Shown piece after piece: positions 25,186 to 33,952 of a DNA stretch of 64,000 bases. How positions within the stretch are numbered: the first letter of the stretch is position 1; each line of letters begins with the position of its first letter. Origin of the DNA: Pseudomonadales bacterium (lineage in GTDB: Bacteria; Pseudomonadota; Gammaproteobacteria; Pseudomonadales; Pseudohongiellaceae); assembly GCA_012103535.1 (NCBI GenBank), contig WLWQ01000002.1, positions 496,001 through 560,000 on the forward strand. Direction: 5' to 3'. The position numbers and the translations under genes were made by a program. Below the pieces are notes generated by a model. That model was not told the DNA's origin. It made no database searches and worked only from the letters and a program-made list of their open reading frames with translations.

Positions 25186-26490
25186 TTGTCTCTAGCGACT
25201 AATCGTATTTACTACGGCTACTGGATTGTCGTGGCTGGATTTGTTACCCAATTTATTGCGGTTGGGATGGCAAATTATGTCGTGGGATCTTTCATGATCC
25301 CCATGACTGAGGAATTCGGTTGGACCAGAGCCGAATTCACTGCTTCCCGTTCTCTTGGTCAAATAGTAATGGCATTTACCGGTTTCATGATCGGTGCCCA
25401 GATCGATCGTTTCGGTGGGCGGCCATTCATCATCGCTGGTGCTTTTATCTTAGCGGGAGCAACTTTCAGTCTGGGCAGCATTACCACTTTAGTTCAGTGG
25501 TGGCTTATTAATGGAATCATTCTAACGGTAGGAGCTGCGCTGATCGGTAATTTGGTGATCAACGTGAGCCTGGGAAAATGGTTCGTAGAAAGGCGAGGTC
25601 GAGCCGTTGCCATCGCCGGTATGGGAATCTCACTGGGAGGAATCGTATTACCACCAATTGCTACCTGGTTAGTTGATGTGTTTGGTTGGCGCGCTTCTTG
25701 GCAAATTCTCGGTTTAGCAACAGTAATTGTCACGCTGCCGATGGCAGGCCTGGTAAAAAGGCGACCGGAAGATTTTCAACTCCATCCAGATGGAAAGTCT
25801 CAAGAAGAAATGGATGCGGGTCACGGTGCCGCTGCCAAAGCTGATTTTGAAAAATCTATGACTCGTGCTCAGGCTATGCGCACGTCAAGTTTCTATTTTT
25901 TAGTACTAGCATTTGGATTGTTTCAAATTTCCATTACCACAATGCTGATTCAAACTATTCCATTAATGACCGACGCTGGTTATTCCCGACTAGTCGCATC
26001 CTCTATGATTTCAATCGCTTCGGTACCTGCGTTTCCGAGCAAACCTTTCTGGGGTGACTTAATCGACAAATACAATCCTAAAAAACTTGCTGCATTGGGC
26101 GCAGCAATTTCTGGATTGTCAGTCATCCTGATAGTTTTTAGTGTTGCTTATCGTATAGATGCGCTGGTCTATGCTGGATTTCTAATAATGGGAATTGGCT
26201 GGGGTGGTTTATTGCCCTTGCAGGAAGTTATCTGGGCTACATCCTTCGGCAGGCGCTATTTAGGTTCTGTTCGATCTACCGCCATGCCGTTTACTTTCGG
26301 CATGTCTGCTTTCGGTCCGATTCTTGTCGCTTATTACTACGATGTAGCAGGAAACTACAATTTGGCGCTAATCGCGCTGGGACTTTGTAACCTGGCTTCA
26401 GCGCTAATGCTGTTCAGAAACAACGATACTAAGACGCTGCATACTAGGGATAATCCGCTAATTTCCTCGGTGCGTGACACTGCGGGTTAA
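25186..26490 (+). CDS. Major facilitator superfamily transporter (OFA/monocarboxylate-like)
   Basis: A protein of 434 residues with twelve predicted membrane segments. The N-terminal YYGYWIVVAGFVTQFIAVG and FGWTRAEFTASRSLGQ, and the loop motif GAQIDRFGGRPFI, are typical of MFS carriers related to oxalate/formate and monocarboxylate transporters. A middle loop (KRRPEDFQLHPDGK) separates the two halves, and the second half holds SKPFWGDLIDKYNPKK. The first plausible start is TTG at 25186, with no ATG nearby, so the N-terminus is uncertain by a few residues. The substrate is unknown. It has no obvious operon partner. Confidence 0.88.
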   Translation: MSLATNRIYYGYWIVVAGFVTQFIAVGMANYVVGSFMIPMTEEFGWTRAEFTASRSLGQIVMAFTGFMIGAQIDRFGGRPFIIAGAFILAGATFSLGSITTLVQWWLINGIILTVGAALIGNLVINVSLGKWFVERRGRAVAIAGMGISLGGIVLPPIATWLVDVFGWRASWQILGLATVIVTLPMAGLVKRRPEDFQLHPDGKSQEEMDAGHGAAAKADFEKSMTRAQAMRTSSFYFLVLAFGLFQISITTMLIQTIPLMTDAGYSRLVASSMISIASVPAFPSKPFWGDLIDKYNPKKLAALGAAISGLSVILIVFSVAYRIDALVYAGFLIMGIGWGGLLPLQEVIWATSFGRRYLGSVRSTAMPFTFGMSAFGPILVAYYYDVAGNYNLALIALGLCNLASALMLFRNNDTKTLHTRDNPLISSVRDTAG

Positions 26491-26585
26491 CTGCCACTTT
26501 TATTAGTGTGACTTCGATCACATATTAAGTCCATTCCCCCTCTAAAATACTCGCTCTCGCTCACATATAGTGAGAAAAGTTAGAC

Positions 26586-27062
26586 ATGCCCCCAAGGATC
26601 GGGAGCGTTGTCTCACTACTTTCAAATAGCGCAGAAACAAAAATAATGAATACTTTGCAGTGTGAAATTCCTGATATTAGATTGACTAAGCCCAGTGGCT
26701 TAGCATCGCGCCTGTTTTTCAAAGTTTATAATGGGCCAAATGCAATTGCGTTTGCTCAGTTAAGCACACATGCAGTGAATGAACATCGAAACGCTAAACC
26801 TATTGAATCCGAAATAGATAAAGCGCCAGGTGTAAGCTATTGCCTCAAAAATATCGAAGTGTCGCAGTACTATCGAAACAAAGGAATTGGATCGGCGCTT
26901 CTGGAAGAAGTTATTTCTTTCTGTAAAGATCAGCGCGTCTCTACCTTATATGGAGAAGCCAAGGGTGATATTGAAACCTTGCGACGCTGGTATGAAGATA
27001 AAGGATTTGAACTGGATGAGGTTGACAACATTCAGTTGTCGCTCGCGGCATTAACTGCCTAA
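26586..27062 (+). CDS. GNAT-family N-acetyltransferase
   Basis: A protein of up to 158 residues; an internal ATG at 26646 (MNTLQCEIPD) is an equally likely start. The acetyl-CoA binding motif is QYYRNKGIGSALLEEVI, followed by a GDIETLRRWYEDKGFEL helix-strand typical of the last part of GNAT domains. The acceptor substrate cannot be predicted. Its stop codon shares CTAA (27059-27062) with the convergent tesA gene. Confidence 0.8.
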   Translation: MPPRIGSVVSLLSNSAETKIMNTLQCEIPDIRLTKPSGLASRLFFKVYNGPNAIAFAQLSTHAVNEHRNAKPIESEIDKAPGVSYCLKNIEVSQYYRNKGIGSALLEEVISFCKDQRVSTLYGEAKGDIETLRRWYEDKGFELDEVDNIQLSLAALTA

Positions 27063-27688
27063 GATTTCTTCAGCATTGGCTCTAAATGCGGCCAAACATT
27101 TTCCAAAATCATAAACTGTGCTTCTGCTCTGGGATGAATGCCATCGTTCTGCATTAGTTCCGGTTGTTGGGGTATGCCATCAATCAAAAATGGAACTAGC
27201 GGCAGGACATCTTCTTTCGCAATTTCTCCAAACACTTCAAAAAATGGTTCGGTGTAGCGGGGGCCGTAATTGGGAGGAATTTGGATTCCAGCCAGTAACA
27301 CTTCAGCTCCAGAAGATCGAATCATCTCAATCATTTTCTGCAGATTAGCTTTCATCAGCTCAATTGGCAGTCCCCGCAATCCATCATTACCCCCAAGTTC
27401 CAGAATAACCAGATCCGGGGCGAAGCTATCTAGCATTGCCGGGAGGCGTTCGAGTCCACCGGTTGTTGTTTCGCCGCTGACACTGCCATTGGTAACACGA
27501 TAAGGCCATTTTTCAGAATCTATCTTCTCTTCGAGTAGTGTTACCCAGCCCTGTTCTTCACTGATTCCATAGGCGGCACTGAGGCTGTCTCCATAAACCA
27601 GCAGAGAATAGCTCTCGTCCGCCGCAGTTGCCAGTTGGGGCAAGAGGACGAAAACTAGGACCGATAAACTGAAAATACGGGCTTTCAT
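27059..27688 (-). CDS. tesA: Arylesterase / acyl-CoA thioesterase I (SGNH hydrolase)
   Basis: An exported esterase of 209 residues. The signal peptide (about 1-22, LPQLATAA) is followed by block I GDSLSAAYGI, block II GSVSGETTTGGLERLP, block III LELGGNDGLRG and block V DGIHPRAEAQ, with the catalytic Ser, Asp and His in place. TesA is a periplasmic lysophospholipase, thioesterase and arylesterase. It is divergent from ybbA-ybbP, the standard gammaproteobacterial arrangement, with 164 bp between starts. Confidence 0.94.
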   Translation of the reverse strand: MKARIFSLSVLVFVLLPQLATAADESYSLLVYGDSLSAAYGISEEQGWVTLLEEKIDSEKWPYRVTNGSVSGETTTGGLERLPAMLDSFAPDLVILELGGNDGLRGLPIELMKANLQKMIEMIRSSGAEVLLAGIQIPPNYGPRYTEPFFEVFGEIAKEDVLPLVPFLIDGIPQQPELMQNDGIHPRAEAQFMILENVWPHLEPMLKKS

Positions 27689-27852
27689 CGCGTTATATAC
27701 TTTCGAAATTCAAGATTATGGTAAACCAGTTTTATGCAATTTGCGTACTTTAATAGACTAAGCAACCTCTGACCACTAATGCGACAGAACTCCAACCTTC
27801 TTTACACTAATTCGACTATAATGCTGGCTGTTTTGTCCACGGAAAATGAAAC

Positions 27853-28542
27853 ATGATTGAAACAAGGAATCTGGTTAAAGCTGTAGATACCAGCGAAGGT
27901 GTTCTTACGATTCTCAAAGGAATCAATATTCGCATAGAAGCCGGAGAGTCTGTTGCTATTGTCGGTGCTTCCGGATCAGGTAAGTCCACTTTATTAGGGC
28001 TAATGGCGGGATTAGATGGAGCTTCATCCGGAGAGATTATTTTGGATGAACATGTTCTTTCTGAATTAGATGAAGAGCAGCGAGCAATTTTGCGTGGGCA
28101 GGTTGTGGGGTTTGTGTTTCAGTCGTTTCAATTACTGCCCAGTTTAACGGCACTGGAAAATGTCATGCTGCCAATCGAATTGAAAGGTGATCCTCAAGCA
28201 AGAGAGAAAGCAAGCAATTTATTAGACAGGGTAGGTCTGGCTGAACGCTGGCATCACTATCCAAATCAACTTTCCGGCGGAGAACAGCAAAGAGTCGCAA
28301 TCGCTCGAGCATTCGCAACAGAAGCCCGGGTACTTTTCGCAGATGAACCAACTGGAAATTTAGACACTGCCACTGGTTCAAAAGTGGTGGACTTATTATT
28401 TGAACTCAATCGAGAATTCTCAACTACATTAATATTGGTTACCCATGATGAGCGCTTGGCCGCTCGCTGTGATCGCCAGGTGCGCCTGGTAGCCGGCGAA
28501 GTTGTTGATGCTGAACAAACCGAGGAAGCAGTTAGTGCCTGA
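27853..28542 (+). CDS. ybbA: ABC transporter ATP-binding protein YbbA
   Basis: An ATPase of 229 residues of the LolD/MacB class. Walker A is GASGSGKSTLLGLMAGL, the Q-loop is FVFQSFQLLPSLTALENV, the signature is LSGGEQQRVAIARAF, Walker B is VLFADEPTGNLD and the H-loop is LVTHDERLA. It should power the partner permease YbbP, whose start overlaps its end by 8 bp. The pair is thought to act in an envelope or toxic-compound release function; the substrate is not established. Confidence 0.94.
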   Translation: MIETRNLVKAVDTSEGVLTILKGINIRIEAGESVAIVGASGSGKSTLLGLMAGLDGASSGEIILDEHVLSELDEEQRAILRGQVVGFVFQSFQLLPSLTALENVMLPIELKGDPQAREKASNLLDRVGLAERWHHYPNQLSGGEQQRVAIARAFATEARVLFADEPTGNLDTATGSKVVDLLFELNREFSTTLILVTHDERLAARCDRQVRLVAGEVVDAEQTEEAVSA

Positions 28543-31219
28543 ATCCAGTAGCGCAAAACTTACTGACAGCAAGCCATTGAGCAATCTATTTGCTCTTGCC
28601 CTGCGTTTGCTCTGGCGAGATTGGCAGGGCGGCGAGTTGAGGCTTCTTTTTGTAGCGCTGGTGATGGCCGTAACTTCCGTGACTGGCATTGCCTTGTTTA
28701 CCGATCGGTTGGAAAAGGCTTTGCTGTTGGAATCGGCGAACATGTTAGCGGCAGATCGAATAGTTAGCGGTCGCGGCGATCTGCCGAGAGAAGTAATCGA
28801 GGAAGGGCAGGCACGTGGCCTGCGTACTGCAGAAATTATTTCCTTTGCCTCCATGGCTTTTTCTAACAGCGGAAATATGCTCGTTTCGGCAAAGGCGGTT
28901 ACCGATGCCTATCCACTGCGTGGCGATGTCATCATAGCTGATGAACCATTTGTGCGTGGCAGACCTGTTCAAACTGGCCCCCCGCCAGGAGAAGTCTGGT
29001 TGGAATCCCGGGCATTGCCTGCATTAGAAATCGACGTGGGCGATACCATCTTCGTTGGTGAAGCCGAGCTTAATGTAAGCCAGATAATCATTGCCGAGCC
29101 TGACCGAACTGGCGGCAGTATGATGGATAGTGCTGGTCCTCGCTTGATGTTGCACATGGATGATCTCGAGCAGACCAACGTAGTTCAGTTAGGCAGTCGA
29201 GTCAGTTATCGGTATCTTTTTGCCGCAGATACGATAGAAGAACTGGACTCATTCGAAGAATGGTTTAGGGCAAGAGAAGAATGGCGCGGTCGTTACTACA
29301 TGCGTGACATTCGTGAAGAAAGTGAAGAAGTAGCAGAAGCGCTTGAGCGAGCGGAAAGTTTCCTGTTGCTCGGTTCTCTGTTTGCAGTTTTGCTTGCTGG
29401 TGTCGCCATTGCTCTAACTGCGAAACGTTACAGTGAACGTCACTATGATTATGTAGCCATACTAAAGACCTTTGGCTGCACTTCCGGCCAAATTTCATTT
29501 ATCTATTTAACTATTCAATTAGTGCTTGCCACCGGTGCAGTAGTGGTTGGATGGTTCCTGGGCTGGTTAGTACATCGAATAATTCTGGTGTTTCTCGAAT
29601 CATTATTGTTAGTCAGCTTGCCACAACCCGACTTACAGCCTTATGTGGTTGGCGCCTTAACAGCCTTTATTTGTTTGCTCGCTTTTGCATTACCTCCATT
29701 ACTGGCATTGCGCGAGACTCCACCGTTAAGAGTGCTACGCAAAGACATGAGCCAACAAAAAATAGGCGCTAACGTGCTCTACGTTTTTGGCATCTTGGGT
29801 ACCATCTTCCTGGTTTATTGGTACAGTCAGGATTTCGAGCTAACTGCTATCCTGGTAGTTTCCGTTTCGGCAATCGCGATTTTTCTATCGCTGATTTCCT
29901 ATTTTTTCTTACGTTCAAGCGGCTCGGCGGGGATGAAGGCTGGCAGCGCCTGGTTGCTCGCAATGACCGCGGCGCGCAGGCGGCGCAAGCAGAATGTGCT
30001 GCAGGTTATGGTGTTTTCAGTCACCATCATGTCGCTGCTTATTCTCACCTTGTTACGTACAGACTTGATCGAAGAATGGCAGGCGCAACTACCGGAAAAC
30101 ACGCCTAATCATTTCATGATGAATATTACCCAGGGGCAGATTGAGGGTATCGAAAATTTCTTCGCGGAAAACGGCATTGAGGGCAATCAGTTCTATCCAT
30201 TGATTAGCGCGCGAGTTACTCGGATCAATGGGGATATACCGGAACCAGGGGATGAAGAACAAGTGTCGGTCGGTGGTGGAACTTTAACTGAGAATGCGCA
30301 ATTAGATGATGTGGATTTGGATGAAGGCGTAGCAGACACATTAACGACTCCTCAAACAGATGCACCGCCAGTCAACACAGAAGAGGCCACAACAGGTGGC
30401 AGGCGTGTGCGAGGCGGCTTAAGTCGGCGCCAGGTTACGTGGGCGGAAGAATTGCCGAATGATAATCTAGTAACGGATGGCGACTGGTGGGGAGTAGAGT
30501 CTGAGCCTGGCTATGTCTCTATAGAACAAGAATATGCCGGATGGTTAGGTCTGCAAATAGGTGACAGATTAGAATTCGAAGTTAATCAACAAGTAGTTAC
30601 CGCCGAGGTTTCAAGTTTTCGCAGCGTCCGCTGGGATAACATGCAGCCTAACTTCTTTATTATTTTTTCACCAGGCACTATTGATCATATTGGTGCAACT
30701 TTTCTTTCCACTGCATTGATGGAGCAGGAACAGAAAATACTTCTTAATGATCTTATTCGTCTGTTCCCAACCATGGTAATCATCGAGATCGATGAGCTGA
30801 TTGAGCAAATACAAACCATCATCGCTCAAGTTACTTCGGCAATCGAATTAATCTCTATCTTGGTGTTGCTGTGTGGTGCGCTAGTGTTACTTGCTTGTGT
30901 TAACGCTTCTCTCGATGAACGCTTTCACGAGAATGCAATATTGCGAACCCTGGGTGCAGGAAGAAAACTGATTCTTACCAGCTTATTGATCGAATTCGCC
31001 AGTATCGGATTAGTCGCTGGTCTTATCGCTACCATAGGTGCAGAAGCGTCGGTTTACTATTTGCAAGAAGAAGTATTCGAGCAAGAATTCGCTCTTCACT
31101 ACTGGGTATGGATTGCAGGACCGCTGTTGGGTATGTTGATCATTGCAGGTCTCGGAGTAAATTCCACACGCAAGGTAGTCAATATAAGCCCGCTAAACGT
31201 TCTGCGGCGCGTTATCTAG
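28535..31219 (+). CDS. ybbP: ABC transporter permease YbbP (FtsX-like) with an extra acidic insertion
   Basis: A protein of 894 residues from GTG at 28535, chosen because GAGGAAG lies six bases upstream and the overlap with ybbA favours coupling; an open frame extends further to 28502. It has two FtsX/MacB-type domains with four membrane segments in each half (for example LLLGSLFAVLLAGVAIALTA and ISILVLLCGALVLLACVNA). A stretch at about residues 570-630 is rich in Asp, Glu and Thr (QLDDVDLDEGVADTLTT and on). It interrupts the periplasmic domain just before the conserved VTWAEELP, making the protein longer than the usual 800-850 residues. It works with YbbA. Confidence 0.92.
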   Translation: MPESSSAKLTDSKPLSNLFALALRLLWRDWQGGELRLLFVALVMAVTSVTGIALFTDRLEKALLLESANMLAADRIVSGRGDLPREVIEEGQARGLRTAEIISFASMAFSNSGNMLVSAKAVTDAYPLRGDVIIADEPFVRGRPVQTGPPPGEVWLESRALPALEIDVGDTIFVGEAELNVSQIIIAEPDRTGGSMMDSAGPRLMLHMDDLEQTNVVQLGSRVSYRYLFAADTIEELDSFEEWFRAREEWRGRYYMRDIREESEEVAEALERAESFLLLGSLFAVLLAGVAIALTAKRYSERHYDYVAILKTFGCTSGQISFIYLTIQLVLATGAVVVGWFLGWLVHRIILVFLESLLLVSLPQPDLQPYVVGALTAFICLLAFALPPLLALRETPPLRVLRKDMSQQKIGANVLYVFGILGTIFLVYWYSQDFELTAILVVSVSAIAIFLSLISYFFLRSSGSAGMKAGSAWLLAMTAARRRRKQNVLQVMVFSVTIMSLLILTLLRTDLIEEWQAQLPENTPNHFMMNITQGQIEGIENFFAENGIEGNQFYPLISARVTRINGDIPEPGDEEQVSVGGGTLTENAQLDDVDLDEGVADTLTTPQTDAPPVNTEEATTGGRRVRGGLSRRQVTWAEELPNDNLVTDGDWWGVESEPGYVSIEQEYAGWLGLQIGDRLEFEVNQQVVTAEVSSFRSVRWDNMQPNFFIIFSPGTIDHIGATFLSTALMEQEQKILLNDLIRLFPTMVIIEIDELIEQIQTIIAQVTSAIELISILVLLCGALVLLACVNASLDERFHENAILRTLGAGRKLILTSLLIEFASIGLVAGLIATIGAEASVYYLQEEVFEQEFALHYWVWIAGPLLGMLIIAGLGVNSTRKVVNISPLNVLRRVI

Positions 31220-31256
31220 TTTATATTATTTCAGTTTCAATCTAACTGTTTTCTGC

Positions 31257-32102
31257 CTAAGCAAATCTTCTAATGATATTTTGGATGGGTGTTAGATAAC
31301 TCGTTCCAAACAACAATAGATGATTAAGCAAGTGATAGAGATTATAAAGTGGAATTCGTTCTCGCCATTCGCTATCGATGCCGGAATTACTTTCATAACT
31401 CTCATAAAATAATTGGGAAAAGCCACCAAACAAATCGGTCATTGCCAGTTCAGCTTCCGCCCATCCCCAATAGGCGGCGGGATCTATGAGAGCGGGTCTG
31501 CCATTTTCAGCACAATGAACATTACCGTTCCAAAGATCGCCGTGAATTAGTACCGCATCCTGTTGCGGAATCCATCGCGGTAAGTTTGCGGCAATCGATT
31601 CCAATGCGCTAAGGTCTTGCCGATCCAGAAGATTGCGATGAAATGCCGATGACGCGAGTTTTAATAGGCGATAGTTGGCAAAGAACTCAAATCCGTCTCT
31701 ACCTATGGTGTTTTGTTGAGGTGTTGAACCACAATAGTTATCAACACTAAAACCAAATTCTGCGACTGCTTCCTCATGCAACTGCGCCAATCCTTCACCC
31801 AGCAATTTCCAATAGGAATCTGATTCCGTGCCTTCTCCTAAATCTTCGATTAGTAGAAAGTCTTCCTCTACGTGGATTACATCTGGAATCTTCAATGCTT
31901 TTCTTGCGGCCAATGCCTGCAATCCAATCGCTTCGGCTTGAAACATATCTGCTGGGGCATCAGAGTTTTCTTTCAGAAAGACTGTTGTTCCCAGATCAAG
32001 ATGCAGCCGGATAGAGTTGTTTATGCATCCTCCGCCTACCGCTTCTCGACGAACAATATTGCCGAATCCATTTTCGATTAACCAGACGTCGACTCTGCTC
32101 AT
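31257..32102 (-). CDS. Fructosamine kinase-like protein
   Basis: A protein of 281 residues of the fructosamine/ketosamine-3-kinase family (YniA in E. coli), an aminoglycoside-phosphotransferase fold. Family members phosphorylate sugar-amine adducts on proteins and so start deglycation. The catalytic loop is LIHGDLWNGNVH, with the metal-binding LIDPAAYWGWAEAELAMTDLFGGF. N-terminal GGGCINNSIRL corresponds to the nucleotide-binding region. Cytoplasmic and alone on its strand. Confidence 0.9.
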   Translation of the reverse strand: MSRVDVWLIENGFGNIVRREAVGGGCINNSIRLHLDLGTTVFLKENSDAPADMFQAEAIGLQALAARKALKIPDVIHVEEDFLLIEDLGEGTESDSYWKLLGEGLAQLHEEAVAEFGFSVDNYCGSTPQQNTIGRDGFEFFANYRLLKLASSAFHRNLLDRQDLSALESIAANLPRWIPQQDAVLIHGDLWNGNVHCAENGRPALIDPAAYWGWAEAELAMTDLFGGFSQLFYESYESNSGIDSEWRERIPLYNLYHLLNHLLLFGTSYLTPIQNIIRRFA

Positions 32103-32219
32103 TGCTTCAGTTTACGCCTTTCCCAAATCCTGTAAATGGTGGTGATAGGAGCTAGTTACGTCGGCAGGGGAAGAGGTATAATTGCCGTTCCCGAAAAACT
32201 ACATTATGTAGGTATTGTT

Positions 32220-32852
32220 ATGAAAACCACGATGTTCTCTACGTTGCGCGGCGTTTGTATTGCCGCTGGAGTGCTGGTATTCACCGTTGTAACGGCAAAC
32301 GTTTCAGCTCAATCCCAAAAGGAAGTGACAGAAGAAGAGTGTGTATACGGTGACTGCGATTCGGGCCGCGGTACGCTGAATCTAAAAACACCCTGGGGAC
32401 TTGGTGAGTATGTCGGCAGTTTCAAAGAGGGAGAATTCCACGGTTATGGACGCCTGGAAATCCCTATCTCATTTCTTGATAGAGAGATTTATGTTGGAAA
32501 CTGGGTAAGCGGTATTCGCGAGGGTCGCGGCACTCACTGGAATGGGAATGGCAAACTCTATATCGGAAATTGGCGTAATAATAAACGCCATGGTCAAGGC
32601 TCCTATTTTTTTAATCTTGCTGAATGGCGGGAAAACGAACATTCGGAGTTTTGGCTAAAGGAAAATGTCGAAAACTACACCGGTGAATTCTTTGAAGATC
32701 ATTATCAAGGTCAAGGAACTTATCGTTGGCCTGATGGCCAGAAATATATTGGTGGGTTCTTTGCCAGTGATAAACATGGAGAAGGAACCTTTTACTACAC
32801 GACTGGCACGGCTAGACAACAATATTGGCAATACGGCGATCTTATTCGTTAG
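32220..32852 (+). CDS. Exported MORN-repeat protein
   Basis: A protein of 210 residues from the ATG at 32220, chosen because a good signal peptide follows directly (TTMFSTLRGVCIAAGVLVFT, ending VSAQ). The upstream frame to 32136 has no signal. The mature part has four to five MORN units: EYVGSFKEGEFHGYGRL, YVGNWVSGIREGRGTHW, YIGNWRNNKRHGQGSYFF, YTGEFFEDHYQGQGTYRW and YIGGFFASDKHGEGTFYY. A CVYGDCDSGRG segment precedes them. MORN repeats bind lipids or proteins. The partner is unknown. Confidence 0.82.
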   Translation: MKTTMFSTLRGVCIAAGVLVFTVVTANVSAQSQKEVTEEECVYGDCDSGRGTLNLKTPWGLGEYVGSFKEGEFHGYGRLEIPISFLDREIYVGNWVSGIREGRGTHWNGNGKLYIGNWRNNKRHGQGSYFFNLAEWRENEHSEFWLKENVENYTGEFFEDHYQGQGTYRWPDGQKYIGGFFASDKHGEGTFYYTTGTARQQYWQYGDLIR

Positions 32853-32890
32853 CAATATGTTGAGAAAGCAGTTGCGCTAGCGACTACTAC

Positions 32891-33000
32891 GTTTAAAAAG
32901 TGTCTTAAACTGCATTCGTATTAGCTTTACGTGTTGCGTTTACGGCACTTTTTGCCTTGTATTTCTATCGCTTTCGATCGACGCTAGTCGCAGTGTCGTT
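32891..33000. repeat. Small intergenic hairpin cluster
   Basis: GTTTAA-AAAGTGTC-TTAAAC (32891-32910), GGCA-CTTTT-TGCC (32944-32956) and an ATCG/CGAT palindrome near 32967-32980 lie in the gap between the MORN and pdxH genes. The 13-mer GACGCTAGTCGCA at 32980-32992 also occurs at 2162-2174. This links the cluster to the other hairpin regions. No coding frame is credible here. Confidence 0.5.
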
Positions 33001-33039
33001 TTAATTGTATTAGTTGATTAAATAGTTGATAAGTTTGCT

Positions 33040-33675
33040 ATGGATTTGGAATCACTAAGAAGAGAGTACCTGCACGGTGGATTGAGCCGCGAAGATCTGG
33101 CGGATGATCCCCATGATCAGTTTAGCCTCTGGATGCAACAGGCACTGGATTTAAAAATCCATGATCCAACAGCAATGACAATCGCCACAGTTTCTGAAGA
33201 TGGGCAGCCAAGCCAAAGAATAGTTTTATTGAAACATTTCGATAAAGATGGTTTTGTGTTCTACACCAACTACAGTAGTCGAAAGTCCAAAGAACTGGGT
33301 GGTAATCCCAAAATCAGTTTGCACTTTCCGTGGAACGACATAGATCGACAAGTAAAAATTTGCGGCGAAGCGAACAAGATTTCTGCGGCAGAATCGCTGA
33401 AGTATTTTGTTACACGGCCCAAAGAGAGCAAGATTGCTGCACTCGCTTCCAAACAAAGCGATGTATTGAGTTCTCGATCGTTTTTATTGAATCAGTTCGA
33501 ATCACTAAAACAAAAATTCAAAGACGGTGAGGTACCACTTCCGGATTACTGGGGCGGTTATCGCGTTGTGGCGCAGGAAATAGAATTTTGGCAGGGTGGT
33601 GCCAATCGTCTTCATGACCGCTTTCGCTATTTGCGCTCAGTAGATAGCTGGCAAATAGATCGTTTAGCGCCTTGA
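33040..33675 (+). CDS. pdxH: Pyridoxamine 5'-phosphate oxidase
   Basis: An FMN enzyme of 211 residues oxidising pyridoxine or pyridoxamine phosphate to pyridoxal phosphate. Recognised by the N-terminal LRREYLHGGLSREDL, then TVSEDGQPSQRIVLLKHFDKDGFVFYTNYSSRKSKEL (in two conserved blocks), and the C-terminal GGYRVVAQEIEFWQGGANRLHDR and RLAP end. Length is standard. It is a single gene; the last codons are followed directly by a hairpin-rich intergenic region. Confidence 0.95.
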   Translation: MDLESLRREYLHGGLSREDLADDPHDQFSLWMQQALDLKIHDPTAMTIATVSEDGQPSQRIVLLKHFDKDGFVFYTNYSSRKSKELGGNPKISLHFPWNDIDRQVKICGEANKISAAESLKYFVTRPKESKIAALASKQSDVLSSRSFLLNQFESLKQKFKDGEVPLPDYWGGYRVVAQEIEFWQGGANRLHDRFRYLRSVDSWQIDRLAP

Positions 33676-33681
33676 TATTGC

Positions 33682-33908
33682 GTCAAAGTTCATCCTTGAA
33701 CTTTGACTTTGTCGTCGCCAATTCGCTGGCGAAAAAGGCCGCTCTTAGACTTCCTGTCTTCGCGGCACTTGTGCGTCCTGCACGTCGCGTGGTTTTCCTT
33801 GCGATTTGGCTCCTCGCATCCGCTCTGCGGATGGCAGTGGTTTCCAGCCATCAATCAAAGATTGATGTCGTTCAGCTGCGCAAAACGCTAGCGCGTTTTG
33901 ATCGCTTG
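33682..33908. repeat. Chain of intergenic hairpins
   Basis: Successive palindromes fill the 277-bp gap between pdxH and the phosphofructokinase gene. They include GTCAAAGTTCA-TCCT-TGAACTTTGAC (33682-33707), CGCCA/TGGCG (around 33717-33731), GTGC-GTCCT-GCAC, CATCCGC-TCT-GCGGATG (around 33818-33834), CATCAATC-AAA-GATTGATG and CAAAACGC/GCGTTTTG. The link GTCGTTCAG is shared with the tandem repeats near 20602. A 90-codon frame across it has hairpin-driven composition and is not accepted as a gene. Confidence 0.65.
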
Positions 33909-33952
33909 CTTCACCCCTATACTGCTAGTGAGTCTTTTTCATAATTGATGGC

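Noticed and set aside
33672-33944. 90-codon plus-strand frame after pdxH
   Set aside because: It lies wholly in the hairpin chain, overlaps the pdxH stop, and its residues reflect the palindromes; no signal of a protein family.
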